This document shows, piece by piece, positions 7,333-15,167 of a stretch of DNA of 64,000 nt. The stretch lies in contig CAKVOE010000001.1 in the NCBI GenBank assembly GCA_934778215.1, positions 62,001 through 126,000 of the forward strand, in the 5' to 3' direction. The translations under genes were made by a program, and so were the position numbers. The stretch is from an uncultured Clostridia bacterium. Lineage in GTDB: Bacteria > Bacillota > Clostridia > Christensenellales > UBA1242. How positions within the stretch are numbered: position 1 is the first letter of the stretch; each line of letters starts with the position of its first letter. The notes below the pieces were generated by a model, which worked only from the letters and a program-made list of their open reading frames with translations, did not search any database and had not been told where the DNA came from.

Positions 7333-8529
7333 ATGTTTGAAAAAATTAAAGAATTAGAAAGAAAAGATTTAAACAAAATGCCTATCGCCGATTTAAGGGA
7401 GATGGGAAGGTGTGTTGGGGTAAAAAGCCCAACGCTTGCAGGCAAGGAAGAATTGATTGAAGATATTTTGTCAATTGTTTTGTGTCGTGATGACTTGCTT
7501 GACAAATTAGATGGGCGACCAACAGATTGTGGAGTTGATTATAGTTCAACTCCAGAATATGATACCGCTAGTTATACGGGCGGAGCTTTTGCGTCACAAA
7601 GTTTATACAAAACAGAAACGAGTGGCGAGTTTTATAATGGAATTATTACAAAAGAAAATGGCAAATTTTTTGTGCTAGATTATAAAATGAATTTTTCTAA
7701 CAAAAAATTGGTTGAAGCGGAGAGTTCGGGCGCTTTGCGGTTTGGTGCACCCGTAATTTATGCAAAAAAAGAAGACGGGGCGGTTGTTTTAGATGTTATG
7801 GAGAAAAATGCAACAAAGGACCGAATTGAAAATATTGACACGCTTAAAGTTTGTTATCCTAATGACAAGTTTAAAACCATTAATGAAATAGACCGCTTAA
7901 CACCTATCGCAAAGGGGTCAAGAACGATTTGTTTTGATGACGCACCAACAAATGAATCTTTGCTATATAAGGCGGTAAGAAACATAAAAGCACGAATGAA
8001 CTCACCGCTACTTGTGGCAATTTGCGCTAGCATACAAGAGGAAGAAGATAAATTAATAGATGATATTGCCGAAATTCAAATTTCTTTAACAGAAAAAGAG
8101 TCTTCAAAATCTATTGAGTATAAGATGAGTTTAATTAATTCGGTTGTAAAAAGGTTTTTTGAAAGTGGAGAAGATGTTTTGGTATATTTCCCAAAAGATA
8201 GTACAACCAAGTGGAGCAAGGAATCATTGACTTCATTAATGGAAGGGTTGGTAAACTTAATGAAGATAGCGGGAAGATACAAAAATGACAGATCTATAAC
8301 TACTATATTTAACTCGTCAAGTGAAAATATGTTTAACTTCTTATCAGAGTTTGCAACAAACATTATTATGACATCGGAAGATGAAGATGTTAGAATAAAT
8401 CTGGAACTATCAGAAACTATGTTTAAAGAAACCTTTTTAACTATTAGAGAGATAGAACAGATTGAAAATGCCAAAAAAAGATGGCACAAATTAACACAAA
8501 AAGAAAAACTTAATTTAATTTTAAATTAA
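7333..8529 (+). CDS. Rho-like protein lacking the Walker A motif
   Basis: 398 residues. Residues about 8-47 look like the Rho N-terminal domain (LNKMPIADLREMGRCVGVKS). Residues 97-160 could be an OB/cold-shock RNA-binding fold (GEFYNGIITKENGKFFVLD). Then YPNDKF (175-180) and PIAKGSRTICFDDAPTNESL (191-210) align with Rho YPxxR and PIGKGQRGLIVAPPKAGKT, but the P-loop Gly-Lys-Thr is replaced by Thr-Asn-Glu. The Walker B equivalent DVLVYFPKDS (281-290) is also altered. It should therefore not act as an ATP-driven terminator in the usual way. It sits alone between terminators. Role unknown; RNA binding is an inference. Confidence 0.7.
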   Translation: MFEKIKELERKDLNKMPIADLREMGRCVGVKSPTLAGKEELIEDILSIVLCRDDLLDKLDGRPTDCGVDYSSTPEYDTASYTGGAFASQSLYKTETSGEFYNGIITKENGKFFVLDYKMNFSNKKLVEAESSGALRFGAPVIYAKKEDGAVVLDVMEKNATKDRIENIDTLKVCYPNDKFKTINEIDRLTPIAKGSRTICFDDAPTNESLLYKAVRNIKARMNSPLLVAICASIQEEEDKLIDDIAEIQISLTEKESSKSIEYKMSLINSVVKRFFESGEDVLVYFPKDSTTKWSKESLTSLMEGLVNLMKIAGRYKNDRSITTIFNSSSENMFNFLSEFATNIIMTSEDEDVRINLELSETMFKETFLTIREIEQIENAKKRWHKLTQKEKLNLILN

Positions 8530-8571
8530 GTTGTGAATAAAAAACAGAAAAAAGAATATAATGAAATAATT

Positions 8572-8597
8572 AGAGCGGTTCCATTAAGAACTGCTCT
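8572..8597. terminator. Hairpin between the convergent Rho-like gene and the - strand small gene
   Basis: AGAGCGGTTC and GAACTGCTCT form a 10-bp stem (one G-T pair) with a 6-base loop. The T-runs on both sides are poor, so termination strength is doubtful. Confidence 0.5.
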
Positions 8598-8606
8598 TAA
8601 AAATTG

Positions 8607-8867
8607 TTAGATTAATGCGTTTTCAATAACAAGGCTATCAAAATCAATATTTTCTACGAAATCTCGAGGTACAAACTTGATGTTATTAAAATTTTCATAG
8701 GTTAAATAGTGAGCGTTTATAATAACGGGTGTGGGGATATCTAGTTGATGACAAATTTCACTTATGTGTGAAAAAAGTGTATCTCTAGAATAATGCTCTA
8801 TAGATTCATAAATTAAGTCCTTTTTTATTCTATGGTCTATCATTATTTTTGCCCACAATCTAATCAT
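8607..8867 (-). CDS. Small conserved protein of unknown function
   Basis: 86 residues from the ATG at 8867 (MIRLWAKIMIDHRIKKD), chosen because AAAGGA lies at correct spacing on the - strand. Visible features: a basic N-terminus, ISEICHQLDIPTPVI in the middle, and an acidic end (FVENIDFDSLVIENAL). Short proteins beginning MIRLWAKIM are, to my memory, widespread in Clostridia without an assigned function. No membrane segment or signal peptide. Monocistronic and divergent from greA. Confidence 0.7.
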   Translation of the reverse strand: MIRLWAKIMIDHRIKKDLIYESIEHYSRDTLFSHISEICHQLDIPTPVIINAHYLTYENFNNIKFVPRDFVENIDFDSLVIENALI

Positions 8868-8961
8868 AAAAATTTTTTCCTTTAAAATAATTTGTAACAG
8901 TAGTGTATCACAATCAAAATTTCTATGCAATAAAAATTTTGCAAATCAAGATTTTTTTTGC

Positions 8962-8990
8962 TTGACATATTGATAAAGTCATAATATAAT
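8962..8990 (+). promoter_or_regulatory. Promoter of greA
   Basis: TTGACA (8962-8967), 17-base spacer, TATAAT (8985-8990): full consensus. Confidence 0.9.
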
Positions 8991-9040
8991 AGCAAAACGT
9001 AATTTCGACATAAGTTTTTAAATTAAGAAGGAGGGTTAGT

Positions 9041-9517
9041 ATGGCAGAAATGTTTTTAACAAAAGAGGGCTATGAAGAAAAAGAAAAATATTTAGATTAT
9101 TTAAAAACAACCAGACGACAAGAAGTAGTCGAAAAATTAAAAGCCGCTAGAGAATTTGGAGATTTAAGCGAGAACAGTGAGTATGATGCGGCTCGTGAGG
9201 ATCAAAGAAAACTAGAAGCAGAAATAGAAAAGATTGAAGAAACTTTAAGGCTTGCTAAAATTGTCGATGCAAAAAGTGTAGATACAAGTGTTGTTGGCGT
9301 TGGTACCAAGGTAAAATTATATGATGAAGAGTTTGATGAAGAGGTCGAATATTCAATTGTTGGATCTTTGGAGTGTAATCCTAACAAAGGCTTAATAAGT
9401 AACGAATCTCCTATTGGCAAATCATTATTAGGCAAGAAAAAAGGCGACATAGTTGATGTATCTGCTCCTGGCGGAACAATAAAGATGAAGATATTAAATA
9501 TTGCAGTGGCAAAATAA
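9041..9517 (+). CDS. greA: Transcription elongation factor GreA
   Basis: 158 residues, the normal length. GreA enters the RNA polymerase secondary channel and stimulates cleavage of backtracked RNA. The N-terminal coiled coil has the acidic tip region (EFGDLSENSEYDAAREDQ, about 42-58). The C-terminal FKBP-like domain includes SPIGKSLLGKKKGD (about 125-138). Preceded by AAGGAGGG and a consensus promoter, followed by its own terminator. Confidence 0.97.
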   Translation: MAEMFLTKEGYEEKEKYLDYLKTTRRQEVVEKLKAAREFGDLSENSEYDAAREDQRKLEAEIEKIEETLRLAKIVDAKSVDTSVVGVGTKVKLYDEEFDEEVEYSIVGSLECNPNKGLISNESPIGKSLLGKKKGDIVDVSAPGGTIKMKILNIAVAK

Positions 9518-9524
9518 TAAGTTA

Positions 9525-9564
9525 AACCTACAAAATGAAATTTCGTTTTGTAGGTTCTTTTTTT
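9525..9564 (+). terminator. Terminator of greA
   Basis: AACCTACAAAA and TTTTGTAGGTT form an 11-bp stem followed by CTTTTTTT. Confidence 0.9.
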
Positions 9565-9616
9565 GCTTAAATTCTTTTTGTATTAAAATAAGAAAAATAA
9601 CAATACTACTATTATT

Positions 9617-9982
9617 ATGAGTAAATGGAAGTTTATTGTGTTTTCAATATTAGTAGGATTGTTTGTTGGGTTTGCAAACGGCTTTATGGGTGCAGGCGGT
9701 GGAATGCTTTTGGTGCCACTTTTAACCCTTCTTTTTAAAATGGATACAAAAATCACTCACACAACGGCGGTTTTTGTAATTTTACCAATATGTTTGATAA
9801 GTGGTATTACATATATTATAAAAGGAGTGGTAGACTATCAAATACTATTGCCAGTTGCAATTGGTACTTGTGTTGGTGGGGTTGTAGGAACTTTTGCATT
9901 AAAAAAATTGAGTGCAGAGTGGTTAAGTTATATATTTTACGGCGTTATGATTTTTTCGGGAGTTTGGATGCTTGTAAAGTGA
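9617..9982 (+). CDS. TSUP (TauE/SafE) transporter, first half-size subunit
   Basis: 121 residues with about four membrane segments. The N-terminal motif GLFVGFANGFMGAGGGMLLVPLL is typical of each TSUP repeat. Full TSUP proteins have two such four-helix repeats (about 250 residues) and move sulfite, sulfoacetate or related organic anions. Here each repeat is a separate gene; the second begins nine bases downstream. No Shine-Dalgarno is obvious upstream. The substrate cannot be told from sequence. Confidence 0.85.
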   Translation: MSKWKFIVFSILVGLFVGFANGFMGAGGGMLLVPLLTLLFKMDTKITHTTAVFVILPICLISGITYIIKGVVDYQILLPVAIGTCVGGVVGTFALKKLSAEWLSYIFYGVMIFSGVWMLVK

Positions 9983-9990
9983 GGTTAAGT

Positions 9991-10395
9991 ATGGAATTTA
10001 TATATTACTTATTAATAAGTATAGTGTCTGGTGTTCTTGCAGGAATGGGTATGGGAGGAGGAACGCTTTTAATTCCGGCATTAACATTAATTATGGACGT
10101 TGATCAACAGTTGGCGCAAGCAACAAATTTGTTGGTTTTTGTTCCGTGTGCAATTATTTGTTGCATCATCTATTTTAAAAGTAAATTGATTGACTTTAAA
10201 AACAGTTGGTTAATAGTGCTTTCTGCATCTGCTATTTCTATTGTAGCGGTGTTGGTGGCGGTAAAATTAAAAAGCAAAACGCTATCCATAATTTTTGGGA
10301 CTTTTTTAATAGTTTTAGGAGTGGTGCAATTTGTATTAACAATTGTAAAGTCGTGCAAAAACAAGGCGGGTTATATTAAAAGAAAGGAAATTTAG
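9991..10395 (+). CDS. TSUP (TauE/SafE) transporter, second half-size subunit
   Basis: 134 residues from the ATG at 9991, with GAGG nine to six bases upstream. It repeats the same glycine-rich motif (SGVLAGMGMGGGTLLIPALTLI) and four-helix layout as the preceding gene. The two presumably form a heterodimer equal to one full-length TSUP carrier. Ends in a basic cytoplasmic tail (KSCKNKAGYIKRKEI). Confidence 0.85.
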   Translation: MEFIYYLLISIVSGVLAGMGMGGGTLLIPALTLIMDVDQQLAQATNLLVFVPCAIICCIIYFKSKLIDFKNSWLIVLSASAISIVAVLVAVKLKSKTLSIIFGTFLIVLGVVQFVLTIVKSCKNKAGYIKRKEI

Positions 10396-10450
10396 CAAAA
10401 ATTTATCATTTAAAATAAAACACTTTTCGTGTAAAATACACCAAAATTAT

Positions 10451-10479
10451 TAGACAATCGAAAAATTTTTTGATATTAT
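10451..10479 (+). promoter_or_regulatory. Promoter of the rnf operon
   Basis: TAGACA (10451-10456), 17-base spacer, TATTAT (10474-10479) with an extended TGA before the -10 box. Confidence 0.6.
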
Positions 10480-10521
10480 TATATTGATTAGAAAACTAAT
10501 TAAAAAGGTGCGTAAGTTATA

Positions 10522-11847
10522 ATGAATATAAAATCGTACAAATACACAAAAGGGGTGGATCTACCAAAGGTTAATCCGTATAAAGAAAGAGAAGAGATTG
10601 TAACGCTTAATGCTCCGGCTGTTATTGCCGTTCCTGCAAAGCAATTTAAGGGGGCAGAAGCGGTTATTATGGTCGAAGAGGGCGAAAGAGTAGAAGTGGG
10701 CTCGGTGCTTGCAAAGGGTCGTACTTGTACCATTTATTCTCCTAGCGCTGGTACCGTTTTGGGCTTTGAAAAAAGACCATCTGTTTACGGCGGATCATGC
10801 TGGCATATTATTATAGAACGGGCAGAGAGTAATGTTGTTAAGCGTCTTCCTGAATTGGATATGGAGCAACTTACCCCAGAAATTATTATTAAAAGAATTT
10901 TTGATGCCGGCATTGTTAACAATGATGGTGTGCCACTTTATCAAAAATTAATTTTAAAAGATGAAGATAAACCTCAGCAATTGGTTGTAAATGGTGCAAC
11001 CGATGAGCTTTTTATGTCTACAAATGTTGCACTTTTAAATTCTTTACCAGTAGAAATAATAAGTGGGGCAATATACCTTGCTAACTGTATTAGAGTTACA
11101 AAAATTAAAATTGTGGTAACCGAAGGTCAACAAAAAAAGCTTACTCCTTTTATTGACACACTAAAAGAGTATGATGGTGAGTTCTCTATAGAACTTGCAA
11201 CCGTTTCGGATAAATATCCCGTTGGCGATGAACGAGAAATAGTGGTAGCACTAACTGGCGGTAAAGAAGTTGCCGGTGGCAAAACGCCATTGTCTTATGG
11301 TATGGCGATTGTAGACCTTGCTTGTTGTTATTCGGTTTTTGAAGCTATTAGCGAAGGGGTGCAAGACACCAGAAAACTTATATCAATTTTGGGTGTTGGT
11401 GACGGCGGTAAAGAAAGCGTTAACGCTTGGGTTATGGTCGGAACACCTCTAGAATATATCCTAAATTCTTTTAGGCCAAATGATGGTGCAGAGGTTAAAA
11501 AGATTGTTGCTGGTGGGTTGATGCGTGGTGTCGCCGTTGCCGGAATGGAAAGTGCCACAACAAAAACACAAAAGGGTTTAGTATTTTTAAATGAGGCAGA
11601 ATCGGCTGAACTTTCTGAGCTTGCGTGCATTGGCTGTGGCAAATGTGCTAGCGTTTGTCCAAGAGGGCTGATTCCTCGACAAATCGAAGAATATGTAATA
11701 GATGAAGATTTTGTTGCATGCAAAAGATTTGGTGCGGAATATTGTACTAGATGTGGAGCGTGCGAATATGTTTGCCCTTCAAGAAGAAAGTTGGTTCAGC
11801 GTATAGTGTTTGGTGCACAAACTGTTAAAGATAAGGGAGTTAAATAG
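10522..11847 (+). CDS. rnfC: Rnf-type ion-translocating electron transport complex subunit C
   Basis: 441 residues. RnfC is the peripheral NADH-binding subunit of the ferredoxin:NAD oxidoreductase. It has an N-terminal barrel (NAPAVIAVPAKQF, then GEERVEVGSVLAKG-like), a central FMN/NADH domain (VVNGATDE near 155, SILGVGDGGKESVNAW near 290) and two [4Fe-4S] motifs near the end (CIGCGKCASVCP and CTRCGACEYVCP). AAGGTG precedes the ATG. First gene of the six-gene operon, with rnfD two bases downstream. Confidence 0.93.
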   Translation: MNIKSYKYTKGVDLPKVNPYKEREEIVTLNAPAVIAVPAKQFKGAEAVIMVEEGERVEVGSVLAKGRTCTIYSPSAGTVLGFEKRPSVYGGSCWHIIIERAESNVVKRLPELDMEQLTPEIIIKRIFDAGIVNNDGVPLYQKLILKDEDKPQQLVVNGATDELFMSTNVALLNSLPVEIISGAIYLANCIRVTKIKIVVTEGQQKKLTPFIDTLKEYDGEFSIELATVSDKYPVGDEREIVVALTGGKEVAGGKTPLSYGMAIVDLACCYSVFEAISEGVQDTRKLISILGVGDGGKESVNAWVMVGTPLEYILNSFRPNDGAEVKKIVAGGLMRGVAVAGMESATTKTQKGLVFLNEAESAELSELACIGCGKCASVCPRGLIPRQIEEYVIDEDFVACKRFGAEYCTRCGACEYVCPSRRKLVQRIVFGAQTVKDKGVK

Positions 11848-11849
11848 TT

Positions 11850-12791
11850 ATGGAAAACAACAACATTGTTTCATTTTCTCCACACATAAAGGGTGGCGAA
11901 AGTTTAAAAAGAATATATTTAAACCTTTCAATAGCACTAGCACCGGCATTGCTTTTTGGTTTTGTAGTTTATGGTATTAATGCAATTTTAATAACCCTTC
12001 TTTGTGCGGTTTCTACAATGGGTTACGATATTGTTTACAATCTAATTAAAACGAAAAAATTTGCCATAACAGATTGGTCTACTTTGTTTACCGCTCTTGC
12101 AATTTCTGCAACGATGCCTGCAGGGGTTCCTTGTTGGTATCCTATAATTGGTTGTGTTGTTGCAGAGTTTGTTATAAAAAGACTATCGGGAGGCAATGGT
12201 AAATATTTTGTAAATCCAACAGCCGTTGCAACCATTGTTACACTAATAGGTTTTTCGGGAGCATTACTTTGCTATACAACGCCATTCAAACATATAAAAA
12301 CGGGCGAAAGTTTAATTGCAATTTTGCATAATGGTGGATTGCCAGAGGGCGGAATAATGAAAGTATTATTTGGTCTAACCGTTGGCGGTATTGGCGAAGT
12401 TGCTGTATTATTTTTGTTGGTTGGCGGAATTTATCTTTGTGTAGTAAAAGTAATTGATTATAAAGTTCCTGCAATATACCTTGCAACCGTTTTAATTTTC
12501 TCAATGTTGTTTTTTGGGGTAGAAAAGGGATTTTATTGTATATTTGCTGGCGGGGCAGTGCTTTGTGCATTCTTCTTGCTTACCGACTTTGCAGTTTGCC
12601 CTAAGTCGTTATTAGAAAAATGCGTCTATTCAATAATTGCGGGAATTGTTACCGTTCTTATGTGGAAATATGCCAAAAATTATGCTATGGGTGCTTATTA
12701 TGCAACCATGATTGTAACGGTAGTTGCTAGTGCAACTCGTGGGCTATACAGACCAAAAATTACAGGGGAGATAAAAACTAATGAAAAGTAA
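11850..12791 (+). CDS. rnfD: Rnf complex membrane subunit D
   Basis: 313 residues with about nine membrane helices. RnfD carries covalent FMN in the membrane part of the complex. Recognisable segments: SPHIKGGESLKRIYLN at the start, KYFVNPTAVATIV in place of the usual FNPAA region, and CYTTPFKHIKTGE where SGATPL normally supplies the FMN-binding Thr; a Thr is kept but the flanking residues differ. GGIGEVAVLFLLVGGIYL and the LLTDFAVCP segment follow. It overlaps the next small ORF by 11 bases. Confidence 0.88.
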   Translation: MENNNIVSFSPHIKGGESLKRIYLNLSIALAPALLFGFVVYGINAILITLLCAVSTMGYDIVYNLIKTKKFAITDWSTLFTALAISATMPAGVPCWYPIIGCVVAEFVIKRLSGGNGKYFVNPTAVATIVTLIGFSGALLCYTTPFKHIKTGESLIAILHNGGLPEGGIMKVLFGLTVGGIGEVAVLFLLVGGIYLCVVKVIDYKVPAIYLATVLIFSMLFFGVEKGFYCIFAGGAVLCAFFLLTDFAVCPKSLLEKCVYSIIAGIVTVLMWKYAKNYAMGAYYATMIVTVVASATRGLYRPKITGEIKTNEK

Positions 12792-12957
12792 AAAAATATT
12801 ATCTGCTTTTTTGTGCTTAATGTTTTTTGTAGTGCTTTGCATATCTTTAATGCTTGTTACAAATATTGCGTTTAATAAAGATAGCAGTTCTGATTACTTT
12901 AATAGATACAATTCATTTGAGTTCGGGCAGAAGGTGGAGGACGGTGCAAATGGTTAA
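12781..12957 (+). CDS. 58-residue membrane microprotein in the rnfG position
   Basis: The ORF encodes MKSKKILSAFLCLMFFVVLC, then a 38-residue remainder ending KVEDGANG. It has a Lys-rich start, one membrane helix (about 6-30) and a short polar outer tail. GGAG lies ten bases upstream of the ATG. It overlaps rnfD by 11 bases and rnfE by 8, so it looks translationally coupled on both sides. In other Rnf operons this place holds rnfG, about 200 residues with one N-terminal helix and a covalent FMN domain. No FMN-binding domain can fit here. It may be an RnfG remnant or a new small subunit. Confidence 0.7.
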   Translation: MKSKKILSAFLCLMFFVVLCISLMLVTNIAFNKDSSSDYFNRYNSFEFGQKVEDGANG

Positions 12958-13681
12958 ATATAATAGTCAGGCGCTAAGCCCAATAGCGTTTTATGGAATT
13001 GGGCTTGCTCCAATAGTTTTGCTCTGCTCGTCAGCACTAGAAGCGTTGAAGTTTGGTGCAGTCTTAATTTTTGCAATGGTTTTATGCAATTTATTGTATT
13101 TTGCGTTTAAGCCTATTGTTGTAGACGGTGTAAGAATTCCTTGTTATATACTTTTAATAATTGGCGTTGAGTATTTAATAGATTCGGCGCTTTCGGAGTT
13201 TGTACCAAACAATCCTTCTATTGTTACAAATATGGTTTCGTACCTATTTTCTGCAACGGTAATTATTTATATGTTCGAAACATCAAGCAAGGTTAAAGAT
13301 GCAAAACACTCTATGTTAGACTGCGTAATAATGGGTGGAGAATACGCTTTATGTATGACCGTGGTAGGCTTGTTTCGTGAAATTTTAGGGTTTGGTAAAA
13401 TTTTTGGTGCTAAACTTTTTAATGGTGGAATTGGATTTTTCGCTTCAAGTGCAGGGGCTGTTTTATTGGTAATGATATATGCTTATTTGTACAATATTAT
13501 CTTTGCAAATGTAAACAAAAAACGAGTAGCGTATTCGGGTCTTGTAGATAGATATGAATTGTTTTTGGAAGATAAGTTTATGGAACTTACCCCAATGAAA
13601 TCGGTTGATGATATTCAAAATTCTCAAACTAATGAAGGTGCTACAACTCAAGAAAATACACCTACAGAAGGAGAAAGGTAA
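12950..13681 (+). CDS. rnfE: Rnf complex membrane subunit E (divergent)
   Basis: 243 residues from the ATG at 12950, which has GGAGG nine bases upstream. About six membrane helices. The FREILGFGKIFG segment matches the conserved REILGxGxxFG of RnfE. However the usual LGLCP motif reads IGLAPIVLLC, and the segment that normally holds a Val-Asn-Cys reads ATVIIYMFET, so the [2Fe-2S] cysteines shared with RnfA are not in their canonical places. An acidic tail of about 35 residues (to NTPTEGER) extends beyond the usual length. Confidence 0.82.
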   Translation: MVKYNSQALSPIAFYGIGLAPIVLLCSSALEALKFGAVLIFAMVLCNLLYFAFKPIVVDGVRIPCYILLIIGVEYLIDSALSEFVPNNPSIVTNMVSYLFSATVIIYMFETSSKVKDAKHSMLDCVIMGGEYALCMTVVGLFREILGFGKIFGAKLFNGGIGFFASSAGAVLLVMIYAYLYNIIFANVNKKRVAYSGLVDRYELFLEDKFMELTPMKSVDDIQNSQTNEGATTQENTPTEGER

Positions 13682-13683
13682 TT

Positions 13684-14244
13684 ATGAGTTACACAAGTTT
13701 TATAGGTGTTTTGGTTGCTGGACTTCTTGCAAACAATTGCTTAGTAGGAAATTGTACAGGCGTAGACATAACAATGAACGGCACCCGTTCGTACAAAAAT
13801 GCATCAATTTATAGTTTGGTTGTGTTTTGTGTGCTTTTTGCCTCTTCACTTTTAATATCACTTTGTAAAGTTATTTTAACGCATTATGGTATGGGCGGAA
13901 CGCTATTTATTGTGTCAATGGTAGTTGTTGCTGTTATGGTACAGATTGCAGAGTTTGTATGTTTAAAGGTTTGTCCTACATTTGTAAAGCAATTTAAATA
14001 TTTTATTCCAATTCTTGCTTGTACCGAAATGATGTTTTTGATTGGTATGCTTTCGGCTTCTATGAAGTTTGGGTACCAGTTGTTATATGTAATTTTTAGC
14101 GGAATAGGGACATGGATAGTTTTGTTAACAATTGCAGGAATTAAGAGAAATTATTCACATAAAGACACCGCAGATAGGTTTAAAGGGCTTACAATGAGTT
14201 TGATGATAGTTATGGTGCTTGCATTAATATTTACTGCTTTTTAG
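13684..14244 (+). CDS. rnfA: Rnf complex membrane subunit A (divergent)
   Basis: 186 residues, six membrane helices. The NN motif at the start of the family is kept (AGLLANNCLVGNCTG), but the usual FLGxCPF is altered and shortened. The TTNC segment is replaced by ILACTEMMF, with a Cys two positions earlier. In typical complexes RnfA and RnfE share a membrane [2Fe-2S] cluster through these Cys. It begins two bases after rnfE, with AAGGAGAAAGG upstream. Assignment rests on operon position plus helical pattern. Confidence 0.8.
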   Translation: MSYTSFIGVLVAGLLANNCLVGNCTGVDITMNGTRSYKNASIYSLVVFCVLFASSLLISLCKVILTHYGMGGTLFIVSMVVVAVMVQIAEFVCLKVCPTFVKQFKYFIPILACTEMMFLIGMLSASMKFGYQLLYVIFSGIGTWIVLLTIAGIKRNYSHKDTADRFKGLTMSLMIVMVLALIFTAF

Positions 14245-14254
14245 GAGAAAAAAT

Positions 14255-15076
14255 ATGAAAGTTATTCAATTGTTGTTTTTTTTATTGGCATTGCTTGGGG
14301 TTTTATCACTTGTTTATTTAGTGGTATATCTTTGCTTTATTAAGAAAAAAGACAGTGCAACTACAAACATTTTAAAAAAGTCTATAACAGGCAAACCCGA
14401 TTGTAAAAAATGTGGTGCCAACTGTTCAAAGTTTGCAGAAGGTTTAAAAAGTGGCGAATATGATTTGAGTGATTGTCCAAATTTGTCTAACGATAAAAAG
14501 GACGAATTAAAAGAAGTGCTAGAATTAAAGCCTGAAACCAGCGGTGATAAAGTTGCTTTTGTATTCTGCAAGGGTGGAAATCGTGCAAGTGAAGACTTTC
14601 ATTATGAGGGCGTTCAGTCATGTGCATATATGAACAGAATGTACAATGGTGTAAAAAATTGCAAATATGCTTGCTTGGGGTGTATGGACTGTGCAAAGGT
14701 TTGCCCAACTATGGCAATATTTAAAAACGAAATGGGTGTTGCTGAAGTAGACAGAAGTATGTGTATTGGTTGTGGAGCTTGTGCAAAGGTTTGTCCTGAC
14801 AAACTAATTAAAATGATTCCGCTAGATCAAGAGATTGCTACCGCATGTAAATATTGCACAAATAATCAAGTAAATACCGAAATTAACAATGTTTGCTCGG
14901 TAGGGTGTAATAAGTGTGGTAATTGCGTTTCGGTTTGTCCTACGGGTGCATTGTCTTTTGCAGATGACAGCGAAATTGTTTTTGACAAATCTAAATGCAC
15001 TAATTGTTTGGAGTGTGTAAAAGCGTGTCCTAATGGCACAATTGTAAGAACAATTAGGGATATAGATAAAATTTAA
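14255..15076 (+). CDS. rnfB: Rnf complex ferredoxin-like subunit B
   Basis: 273 residues. RnfB takes electrons from reduced ferredoxin. One N-terminal membrane helix (about 5-28), then a Fe-S domain (CKKCGANCSKF...DCP, about 50-77). Four further Cys clusters follow: CLGCMDCAKVCP, CIGCGACAKVCP, GCNKCGNCVSVCP and CTNCLECVKACP. AGGAG precedes the ATG. Last gene of the operon; no strong terminator follows. Confidence 0.92.
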   Translation: MKVIQLLFFLLALLGVLSLVYLVVYLCFIKKKDSATTNILKKSITGKPDCKKCGANCSKFAEGLKSGEYDLSDCPNLSNDKKDELKEVLELKPETSGDKVAFVFCKGGNRASEDFHYEGVQSCAYMNRMYNGVKNCKYACLGCMDCAKVCPTMAIFKNEMGVAEVDRSMCIGCGACAKVCPDKLIKMIPLDQEIATACKYCTNNQVNTEINNVCSVGCNKCGNCVSVCPTGALSFADDSEIVFDKSKCTNCLECVKACPNGTIVRTIRDIDKI

Positions 15077-15113
15077 AAAAATAAAAAAAACTATATACTT
15101 TTTGCTTTAATTA

Positions 15114-15122
15114 TGTTATAAT
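15114..15122 (+). promoter_or_regulatory. Extended -10 promoter of the Ppx/GppA-HD gene
   Basis: TG-T-TATAAT at 15114-15122, about 46 bases before the ATG. No good -35 element at 17 bases. Confidence 0.45.
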
Positions 15123-15167
15123 AAATGCGTTAAATAGGGGGACTCTACTTTTTTTAGGAGAATGAAT

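Noticed and set aside
8076..8489. 137-codon open frame on the - strand
   Set aside because: Shadow of the Rho-like gene, with no homology-like motifs and no ribosome-binding site.
9790..9990. Extended N-terminus for the second TSUP half
   Set aside because: The extension is the out-of-frame reading of the first TSUP gene; the ATG at 9991 has GAGG and starts the typical membrane motif.
15077..15167. rnfG displaced to the end of the rnf operon
   Set aside because: The next gene is a Ppx/GppA-HD protein and the gap holds no ORF with an FMN-binding motif.
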